Shown here piece by piece: positions 1-5,137 of a DNA stretch of 6,050 bases; position 1 is the stretch's first letter, and each line of letters opens with the position of its first letter. The position numbers were made by a program, and so were the translations under genes. Under the pieces are notes generated by a model, which saw nothing but the letters and a program-made list of their open reading frames with translations, was not told where the DNA came from and did no database searches. The DNA comes from Bacteroidia bacterium (GTDB lineage Bacteria > Bacteroidota > Bacteroidia > Bacteroidales > GCA-2748055), in contig SPBY01000205.1 of the NCBI GenBank assembly GCA_004525825.1, positions 1 to 6,050 on the forward strand, written 5' to 3'.

Positions 1-1709
1 CCTTTACGTACCAGGTAAAGCGGAGGAGTGGCGATGTAAAGGTAACCGTTCATGATCAGGTCGTTCATGTACCTGAAAAAGAAAGTCATAATCAGGGTAG
101 CAATGTGCGATCCGTCCACATCAGCGTCGGTCATGATGATGACCTTATGGTAGCGCAGTCCATCCAGATTAAGTGCTTTGCTGTCCTCATCGGTCCCCAT
201 CTTCACACCCAGTGCCTGGAAAATATTCTTGATCTCCTCGTTTTCATAGATCTTATGGACCATGGCCTTCTCCACATTCAGAATCTTACCCCTGAGCGGC
301 ATGATGGCCTGGAAAGCTCGGTCCCTGCCATGCTTGGCAGTACCCCCTGCAGAGTCACCCTCCACCAGATAGATCTCTGTCAGTGCAGGATCTTTTTCGG
401 AACAGTCGGCCAGTTTACCCGGCAGACCCGCCCCTGACAATACGCTTTTACGTTGCACCAGTTCTCTGGCCTTCCTGGCAGCATGCCTGGCGGTTGCAGC
501 CAGGATCACCTTCGATACAATCATCCTGGCTTCCTTGGGATGTTCCTCCAGGTAATTAGCCAGTGAGGAACTTACCGCCTGGTCCACCACACCCATAATA
601 TCTGAGTTACCGAGCTTGGTCTTAGTCTGACCCTCAAACTGAGGTTCAGCTACCTTCACCGAGATAATGGCAGTCAACCCTTCCCGGAAGTCATCTCCGT
701 TGATGTCAAACTTCAGTTTGGCCAGCATTCCCGACTTGTCGGCATAAGTCTTCAAAGTTCGGGTAAGCCCCCTGCGGAAGCCGGAAAGGTGAGTTCCTCC
801 TTCTATGGTGTTGATGTTGTTCACATAAGAATGGACGTTTTCAGAGAAAGAGGTGTTGTACTGAAGCGCAATCTCGACGGGCACATCATTCTTTTCTGTC
901 ACAATATGAATGGAATCCTCAATAAGTTTCTCCCGGTTAGCATCCAGAAAAGCAACAAACTCTTTCAGTCCCTCTTCAGAGTAAAACTCATCGTGGCGAA
1001 AACCATTGCCATTCCCATTGCTATTGCCATTTTCACCTTCCTCCTTCTCACGAAGGTCCTTGATATTCAAACGTATCCCCATGTTAAGATAGGCCAGCTC
1101 CCTGAGCCTGGAAGCAAGTATTTCATACTTATATTCTGTTACCGTAAAAATGGAATCGTCCGGCTTAAAAGTAATGGTAGTACCTGTTTTGTCGGTCTTA
1201 CCCACAGTTTCGATAGGTCTCACCGGAATTCCTTTCTGGTAAGTCTGTACATAGACATTGCCATCCCGGTGTATTTCGGCCTTCAGATCGGACGAAAGCC
1301 CATTCACCACGGATACACCCACCCCGTGAAGACCTCCTGAAACTTTATAGGACTCTTTGTCAAATTTTCCGCCGGCATGCAGCACGGTCATGACCACCTC
1401 CAGGGCAGATTTCCCCTCCTTTTCGTGCATATCGACCGGAATGCCCCGGCCATCATCCACCACGGTGACGGAATTATCTTCATTAATGGTCACGTCTATC
1501 TGGCTGCAATGGCCGGCAAGCGCTTCGTCAATAGAATTATCTACCACTTCATATACCAGGTGATGCAAGCCTTTTTCACTTATATCGCCTATATACATGG
1601 CAGGTCTCTTTCGCACTGCTTCCAGTCCTTCCAGAACCTGTATGCTATCAGCAGAATAATCCTTAGTCATTTCTGTTCCGCCTGCTGCACCTTTAATCTC
1701 TTCACTCAT
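1..1709 (-). CDS. gyrB: DNA gyrase subunit B (3' end cut off by window edge)
   Basis: This is the ATPase subunit of DNA gyrase, which with GyrA introduces negative supercoils in the cytoplasm. 569 codons are present; about 80 C-terminal codons lie beyond position 1. The GHKL ATPase domain shows EVVDNSIDEA (residues 54-63; Mg/ATP residues E54 and N58), DDGRGI (85-90) and GGLHGVGVSVVN (125-136). The transducer domain carries the QTK loop (361-363). The TOPRIM domain shows EGDSAGG (450-456) and TDADVDGSH (527-535), giving the metal ligands E450, D528 and D530. PLRGKILNVEKA (471-482) favours GyrB over ParE. I chose the ATG at 1709 because the short acidic leader (MSEEIKG) matches the usual Bacteroidota form; an internal ATG at 1670 (residue 14) is the alternative. 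No clear Shine-Dalgarno precedes either. A Gly/Asn-rich insert at residues 225-237 is unusual. Identity is near certain. Confidence 0.97.
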   Translation of the reverse strand, partial: MSEEIKGAAGGTEMTKDYSADSIQVLEGLEAVRKRPAMYIGDISEKGLHHLVYEVVDNSIDEALAGHCSQIDVTINEDNSVTVVDDGRGIPVDMHEKEGKSALEVVMTVLHAGGKFDKESYKVSGGLHGVGVSVVNGLSSDLKAEIHRDGNVYVQTYQKGIPVRPIETVGKTDKTGTTITFKPDDSIFTVTEYKYEILASRLRELAYLNMGIRLNIKDLREKEEGENGNSNGNGNGFRHDEFYSEEGLKEFVAFLDANREKLIEDSIHIVTEKNDVPVEIALQYNTSFSENVHSYVNNINTIEGGTHLSGFRRGLTRTLKTYADKSGMLAKLKFDINGDDFREGLTAIISVKVAEPQFEGQTKTKLGNSDIMGVVDQAVSSSLANYLEEHPKEARMIVSKVILAATARHAARKARELVQRKSVLSGAGLPGKLADCSEKDPALTEIYLVEGDSAGGTAKHGRDRAFQAIMPLRGKILNVEKAMVHKIYENEEIKNIFQALGVKMGTDEDSKALNLDGLRYHKVIIMTDADVDGSHIATLIMTFFFRYMNDLIMNGYLYIATPPLYLVRK

Positions 1710-1877
1710 ATCTGTCTGCTTAATGTTCTATTTGCTTTTTACTAAAAACTCACACGGAATGATGCTATAATGCGTTGATTTTATCCCTGAAATTTTTCTG
1801 TGATTGTGTTCCCCGCGAAAAACCTGAATCCAGTTCTCTTCCCGTCTGATTTTCTGTTTTGAAATACAATTTATAAA

Positions 1878-1904
1878 TTCTTAATATTCAAAGAATTATA
1901 AGGA
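1878..1904. repeat. Imperfect AT-rich inverted repeat
   Basis: The arms at 1878-1889 and 1893-1904 surround a 3-base AAA loop. Ten of twelve positions pair, including one G-T wobble, with a two-base internal mismatch. It lies in the gyrB upstream region. It is too AT-rich to be a normal terminator stem. It could be an operator-like palindrome, a leader RNA structure, or chance in AT-rich DNA. Confidence 0.3.
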
Positions 1905-1930
1905 AATTGCATCCTGATTGTTTACTTTGC

Positions 1931-1938
1931 CAAAAATA
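1931..1938 (-). promoter_or_regulatory. Possible gyrB -7 promoter element
   Basis: Read on the minus strand this is TATTTTTG, an exact match to the Bacteroidota sigma-ABfr -7 consensus TAnnTTTG. No TTTG -33 box lies at the usual 19-21 base spacing, so the call is weak. If used, transcription would start near 1924 and give gyrB a leader of about 215 bases. Confidence 0.25.
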
Positions 1939-2019
1939 GCAAAAAAAATCGATTATTTCTCTACTGAAAGCCCTGAATACCAGTGAAGTTATCAACAGAA
2001 AATGTGTTATAAACGGGTC

Positions 2020-2739
2020 TCAGTTTTTGGTGCCGAAATCGAGCTTGTGATTTACCTCCCTGATAACCAAACCAGCCAGCCTGTTTTGGTATTTATCCAG
2101 GAAATCCCGAACGGCCGCGGGATCTCTCTTGGAAAGCTCTCTCAAGGCCCAGGAAAGAGCCTTGCGGATCAAGTCCTCCCGATCGTCCACCACCTTTTCA
2201 CATGCCGCAATGGTCCTGGCAGTATCCCCGGTTCCACCCCTGGATTTAAGGTTCAGAGCCACTGTGGAGACCACAGCTACCCGACGGTCCCAGAAATTGT
2301 CCGAGCTTAGCAGCTTTTCGATATGATGGTCCTTAACAACTCCCTTGCCCCAAAGTACTCCAAAAATGCCCACCGTGAAGTGATCCACCGAGGCCCAGTT
2401 ATCCAGGTTCCGCCAGAGATCCATCAAATCCTCATAGTTCAAAGCATTCAATAGTTTTTTGTTCCTGCCAATGAGCTCATAGGCAATGCCCTGGCATTCG
2501 AAAATGTCGCGTTTCACGAGTTCCTTGCACAGGGCAATCCATTGCGACTCCTCCCAGGTATAATACTTCTCCCTGAGGGCCTTGATCACTTCTTTCATAT
2601 CCGGGTTGCTTACCCCCACCACTTCCTGGGAGCCCGGTGCAAAGTAGCGGATCTGCTCCCTTCGCTTTGCGCTTGATAAGTCGGAAAGTGCCTCGAGCAC
2701 TTCCTTTACTACACTTTCTATTTCGGATTTGGCTCCCAT
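2020..2739 (-). CDS. AlkD-type DNA alkylation repair glycosylase
   Basis: A 239-residue HEAT-repeat protein of the AlkC/AlkD DNA alkylation repair family (Pfam DNA_alkylation type); the length is normal for the family. AlkD enzymes excise bulky or cationic alkylated purines such as 3- and 7-methylguanine without flipping the base. The residues known to matter in Bacillus AlkD (W109, D113, R148, W187) have plausible counterparts: W115 and D119 in NWASVDHF, R152/R153 in FWDRRVAV, and W197 in IRKALSWALRELSK. The protein therefore looks catalytically competent rather than a degenerate HEAT scaffold. The ATG at 2739 lies 11 bases after the stop of the TOPRIM gene; an AGGAG about 17 bases upstream, inside that gene's end, is too far away to be a good ribosome site. 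It is the last gene of the three-gene operon. It may work with the two upstream genes or simply be co-transcribed house-cleaning. The family call is strong; the role in the module is open. Confidence 0.88.
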   Translation of the reverse strand: MGAKSEIESVVKEVLEALSDLSSAKRREQIRYFAPGSQEVVGVSNPDMKEVIKALREKYYTWEESQWIALCKELVKRDIFECQGIAYELIGRNKKLLNALNYEDLMDLWRNLDNWASVDHFTVGIFGVLWGKGVVKDHHIEKLLSSDNFWDRRVAVVSTVALNLKSRGGTGDTARTIAACEKVVDDREDLIRKALSWALRELSKRDPAAVRDFLDKYQNRLAGLVIREVNHKLDFGTKN

Positions 2740-2750
2740 ACCAATATATT

Positions 2751-3464
2751 TTACAACTCCTGTTGGAAAAATCTTTCCAGGCCATCCACAAAACTACCCA
2801 GACTGGGCATCTTTTCAGCCAGTTCATGGGTAAAATAGTTGAAATCCAGTTTCCCGATCACTGCATTGAGTCTGTCCCGCTTTTTCGTATAATCATGACC
2901 TGCCGCCTGATATATTCGTTTCATATCTTCTGAGGGATGATCCCGCTCTTCCATGTTCTCGGTCTGCGGATTGAATCCAAAGTTCTTATTGATATACCCG
3001 GGAGTGAGCATTCTGCTTACCTTTTTCAGATGCCTGTATTCCCCCAGGAACCAGGCTTCTGTCTCCATAATGGCCAGGTAGATATGCGTGGCAGCCTTTT
3101 TCTGGGGAAGCTTGTGGTTCAGGCCCCGCAACAGTTTGGGCACTTCCTCCCTGGTGAAGTTGGGGTAGGCATCCCTTAAACCCAAGACCATGGAGTAGCC
3201 ACTGGAAATCAGTTTGTCCCTGCGCGCCAGAATATAACTCTTCACATTGGTCTCGCCCCCGCAGTCGTACACCAGGACAAAATAATCGGTCTGTCTATCC
3301 ACATGAGCAGCCCTCATGACGGTGAAGGACATCCTCACATTGTGGCCCCCGGTGATCTTCACCGTCTGTATGGCAATCCGGTTACGGCCCAGCACTGCGT
3401 GCAACATCTTCCTGACCAGGATCTGCTCGGTCAGTCCTTCCACAAATATGGCCAGTTTCCTCAT
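2751..3464 (-). CDS. TOPRIM-like DUF4276-type protein, probable nuclease partner of the ATPase
   Basis: A 237-residue soluble protein with features of the DUF4276 / OLD-like TOPRIM group. The N-terminus gives a beta strand then VEGLTEQILVRKML (residues 8-21), the classic TOPRIM motif with E9 and E13. Further acidic candidates are D67 in VLVYDCGG and E134/E136 in AIMETEAWFL, a signature typical of DUF4276. The C-terminal HPSEDMKRIY (177-186) and YTKKRDRLNAVIGKLD (192-207) also resemble that family. TOPRIM domains of this kind cut nucleic acid in OLD, Gabija GajA and PARIS AriB proteins; that this one does is inference. The ATG at 3464 follows the ATPase stop by 5 bases, in the context TAGGGGGAATG, so the two are almost certainly co-translated and probably form a complex. 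The exact family needs a profile search: RloB (AbiLii) and DUF4435 (AriB) are the main alternatives. Confidence 0.75.
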   Translation of the reverse strand: MRKLAIFVEGLTEQILVRKMLHAVLGRNRIAIQTVKITGGHNVRMSFTVMRAAHVDRQTDYFVLVYDCGGETNVKSYILARRDKLISSGYSMVLGLRDAYPNFTREEVPKLLRGLNHKLPQKKAATHIYLAIMETEAWFLGEYRHLKKVSRMLTPGYINKNFGFNPQTENMEERDHPSEDMKRIYQAAGHDYTKKRDRLNAVIGKLDFNYFTHELAEKMPSLGSFVDGLERFFQQEL

Positions 3465-3469
3465 TCCCC

Positions 3470-4642
3470 CTAATCCTCTTCTGTCTCTGGTCCGCTATCT
3501 TCCTCTTCACTGAAACCTGATTTGAAAAACTCGCTGGCGTAGAAATCAAAATTGTTGAGACCGGTAAATTTAAACTCTTCGAAAATCTCCTTCGAATTTG
3601 CATAGTTATACAGGCTGATCTTGTGTCCCTCGCGCATAATCACCGCCCAGTTTTCAATATCCACAGCATTCATGATGAAGGAATCGTTGGTGGACATGAT
3701 CAGTTGCATCGTGGATTCTTTAGCTTTTACGATCAACACCTGTACCAGCTGCTTGGCCCTGTTAAAATCCAGTCCCTCTCCAATATCATCGATGATCACC
3801 AATCCCTTTTGCCCACTCAGAATGTAGTAATTGACCTGCACCAGCACCGAAAAGGCCCTGAACATCCCCTGGGACATATCCCGCTGAGTGACCTGCTTCT
3901 CCAAGCCTCTTTCAGTGGTAAAGACTGCAAATCTGTCCTGACTTGTATGGCTGAAACGCTCTGAAAAGTGGATGATCCCGAAGTCCTCCAGATCGTAACC
4001 AATCTTCTGCATGTCCTTTAATATCAACTCCCTAAACTGAGGGTATTCTTCTTCTGCCAGGGTAATCAGCGGCACCAGGGAATTGTTGGTGATGCTCCAG
4101 TCCATCTCTTTGGTCTCGAAAGAGGATTTCAGCACATAATGGGTTTTGCCCATATCCCCGCTGAAATCAAACCTGCGAAGGCTGATGGCCCAACCATGAA
4201 TAATCTCTATGAAAGGATGCTGAAGCCGGTCCCGCTTGGCATAGCAGGCCAGTTGATCGTGGGGAATTTCAAATTCCAGAAAGATGGATCCAGATGTAGC
4301 TTCATATTTAACAATCCCGCTTCCCCCTTCACCCCGCTCAAGCACCAGTTCCTCCCCCACATAAAGCCGTTCCACTTTGATGGTCTCAAGATTATACTCC
4401 AGTTCATACCTCATCAGATTCTCGCTGTTCCTGAAAAGGAGTTCGTATCTCACGGGGCCCGATGCCGAAGTGCCATTTCCCCTGAGCATGCTCACCAGGT
4501 CGGACAAGGCATTCAGGGTGCGGGTCTTGCCGCTGGAATTCTTGCCCACCACCAGATTGATTTCGCCCAGACTCACGTTTTCGATGAGCCATTCAATGTT
4601 CTGGCCGGCATTTTCGCGGAAGGTGAAGGATTGTAGGTACAT
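3470..4642 (-). CDS. ABC/AAA_21-type ATPase, first gene of a putative defence operon
   Basis: A 390-residue ABC-class ATPase without membrane segments, resembling the AAA_15/AAA_21 (COG1106, OLD/RloA-like) group. Walker A is GKNSSGKT (33-40). A signature-like SQGMFRAFSVL follows at 257-267. The Walker B strand is LVIIDDIGEGLD (281-292). The switch region is MSTNDSF (316-322). A lid-like region of about 200 residues separates Walker A from the signature. The second Walker B acidic residue is Asp rather than Glu, and the switch His is replaced by Asn319, so hydrolysis may be slow or gated. The C-terminus ends in an acidic tail (about 379-390). ATPases like this act as the sensor or scaffold for a TOPRIM effector in PARIS, AbiL and OLD systems; here the TOPRIM gene follows by 5 bases. 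No Shine-Dalgarno precedes the ATG at 4642, and the leader is filled by 8-base tandem repeats. The ATPase call is firm; the defence role is inferred. Confidence 0.85.
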   Translation of the reverse strand: MYLQSFTFRENAGQNIEWLIENVSLGEINLVVGKNSSGKTRTLNALSDLVSMLRGNGTSASGPVRYELLFRNSENLMRYELEYNLETIKVERLYVGEELVLERGEGGSGIVKYEATSGSIFLEFEIPHDQLACYAKRDRLQHPFIEIIHGWAISLRRFDFSGDMGKTHYVLKSSFETKEMDWSITNNSLVPLITLAEEEYPQFRELILKDMQKIGYDLEDFGIIHFSERFSHTSQDRFAVFTTERGLEKQVTQRDMSQGMFRAFSVLVQVNYYILSGQKGLVIIDDIGEGLDFNRAKQLVQVLIVKAKESTMQLIMSTNDSFIMNAVDIENWAVIMREGHKISLYNYANSKEIFEEFKFTGLNNFDFYASEFFKSGFSEEEDSGPETEED

Positions 4643-4655
4643 GTGAAAAAGTTAT

Positions 4656-4688
4656 TGGGTTAATGGGTTAATGGGTTAATGGGTTAAT
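4656..4688. repeat. Tandem repeat, four copies of TGGGTTAA
   Basis: Four perfect copies of the 8-base unit TGGGTTAA run from 4656 to 4687, with one base of a fifth. A diverged partial copy (TTATTGGG) lies just to the left. The array begins 14 bases upstream of the ATPase start codon and about 40 bases upstream of the four-helix-bundle start, so it sits in the leader or promoter of both divergent genes. The unit length is not a multiple of three and the array is outside coding sequence, so copy-number change would alter spacing rather than a reading frame. Confidence 0.92.
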
Positions 4689-4713
4689 ACGATATTTTGC
4701 CTAGCGTCACATT

Positions 4714-4718
4714 AAAGG
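4714..4718 (+). promoter_or_regulatory. Ribosome binding site supporting a TTG start
   Basis: AAAGG lies 9 bases upstream of the TTG at 4728. An in-frame stop (TAA at 4713-4715) closes the frame just upstream and no ATG exists anywhere in it, so this site and the TTG are the best available start. Confidence 0.4.
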
Positions 4719-4727
4719 TATAAAACT

Positions 4728-5081
4728 TTGGACTTACAGGAGTTTAAAATAGTAGAACATACTAACCGAATAAGTGCTAATATCTGGCAGGAGGTTATTC
4801 AATGGAAGCACTTTGAAAAAGATACAATTGGCAAGCAACTGGTAAGAGCAGCTGACTCTATTTCTGCTAACCTAAGCGAAGCTTATTGGAGATATAGTTT
4901 TGCAGATCGCAAACGTTTTGCCTATTATGCTAGAGGATCTCTATGTGAAACAATCAACTGGCTCCAAATATCTTCAACAAGGGGATTGATTGATATTGAC
5001 AAAGCCACAATATTGCAAGCTGAATTAGATGCCTTGTCGTTAAGAATTAATGTATATATCAAACGCCTCAAGGCACATTAA
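4728..5081 (+). CDS. Four-helix-bundle protein (23S rRNA intervening-sequence / S23 family)
   Basis: A 117-residue, helix-rich protein of the four-helix-bundle family (Pfam 23S_rRNA_IVP, related to the Avd accessory protein of diversity-generating retroelements). Family hallmarks are QLVRAADSISANLSEAYWR (37-55) and FAYYARGSLCETINWL (64-79). The length is normal for the family. Family members are basic pentameric bundles with an rRNA- or nucleic-acid-binding role suspected but no settled function. The start must be TTG at 4728, since the frame has no ATG. The gene is the only plus-strand gene here, divergent from the ATPase operon and convergent with the outer-membrane gene. Its G+C, about 37% by hand count, is well below that of its neighbours. 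Its stop codon (5079-5081) lies within ATTAACC, the complement of the tandem-repeat unit. All this suggests recent acquisition. No rRNA sequence or reverse transcriptase is nearby, so this is an orphan copy. Confidence 0.9.
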   Translation: MDLQEFKIVEHTNRISANIWQEVIQWKHFEKDTIGKQLVRAADSISANLSEAYWRYSFADRKRFAYYARGSLCETINWLQISSTRGLIDIDKATILQAELDALSLRINVYIKRLKAH

Positions 5082-5111
5082 CCTTTAGAAAGTCAATTCC
5101 AATTAAACTGC

Positions 5112-5124
5112 TAACCTATTAACT
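5112..5124. repeat. Inverted copy of the left-end repeat
   Basis: TAACCTATTAAC at 5112-5123 is the reverse complement of GTTAATGGGTTA (4659-4670, in the tandem array) with one mismatch. A shorter inverted copy, ATTAACC at 5077-5083, overlaps the stop of the four-helix-bundle gene. Together with 4650-4688 these make inverted ends around that gene. Confidence 0.6.
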
Positions 5125-5137
5125 ATCCCGAAGGGAT
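5125..5137. terminator. Small hairpin between convergent genes
   Basis: ATCCC-GAA-GGGAT is a perfect 5-base-pair stem with a 3-base loop. It lies 43 bases after the four-helix-bundle stop and touches the stop codon of the minus-strand barrel gene. It could slow polymerase from both sides, but neither strand has a following T-run, so it is at best a weak intrinsic terminator. Confidence 0.25.

Larger units (their letters stand above)
1710..2019. other. Intergenic region upstream of gyrB
   Basis: These 310 bases separate the end of the AlkD-like gene from the gyrB start, both on the minus strand. I see no credible gene. The stretch is AT-rich, with A/T runs near 1941-1948, and should contain the gyrB promoter and leader. 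It also holds an imperfect AT-rich hairpin (1878-1904) and a possible Bacteroidota -7 element (1931-1938). I see no convincing intrinsic terminator for the upstream operon: the T-run read on the minus strand (complement of 1941-1948) is not preceded by a GC-rich stem. Some read-through into gyrB is therefore possible. Confidence 0.6.
4650..5124. other. Candidate small mobile cassette carrying a four-helix-bundle gene
   Basis: An AT-rich block lies between two minus-strand genes of higher GC. The outer ends form an imperfect inverted repeat: AGTTATTGGGTTA at 4650-4662 against the complement of 5112-5124, 11 of 13 matching. A longer inner match also exists: 4659-4670 against the complement of 5112-5123, 11 of 12. 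The block contains one plus-strand gene of the 23S rRNA intervening-sequence protein family, known from mobile insertions in rRNA genes. No transposase is present. Whether it moves as a unit is inference; boundaries are approximate. Confidence 0.4.

Noticed and set aside
789..1340. Plus-strand open frame of 183 codons opposite gyrB
   Set aside because: It lies antisense to the conserved gyrB coding region, shows no recognisable domain, and its composition follows from the gyrB codons.
1..1709. Topoisomerase IV subunit ParE instead of GyrB
   Set aside because: The N-terminal block and PLRGKILNVEKA follow the GyrB pattern, and the Bacteroidota ParE equivalents differ in the TOPRIM region.
1941..1948. 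Run of eight A (T on the minus strand) as a terminator tail after the AlkD gene
   Set aside because: The bases before it on the minus strand form only a weak 4-5 base AT-rich stem, and it lies over 70 bases past the stop codon.
1989..2012. DnaA-box-like TTATCAACA and a nearby TGTGTTATAA
   Set aside because: The first differs by one base from the strict consensus and the second has an extra base. Two imperfect sites without an AT-rich unwinding element or dnaA do not support an origin.
2477..2827. Minus-strand frame of 116 codons overlapping the TOPRIM/AlkD junction
   Set aside because: It overlaps two well-supported genes in another frame and its translation has no family features.
4139..4636. 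Plus-strand open frame of 165 codons opposite the ATPase gene
   Set aside because: It is a shadow of the ATPase gene, whose Walker A motif is encoded on the other strand in the same bases.
4651..4688. Tandem repeats as a CRISPR array
   Set aside because: The units are 8 bases long and directly adjacent, with no spacers and no cas genes.
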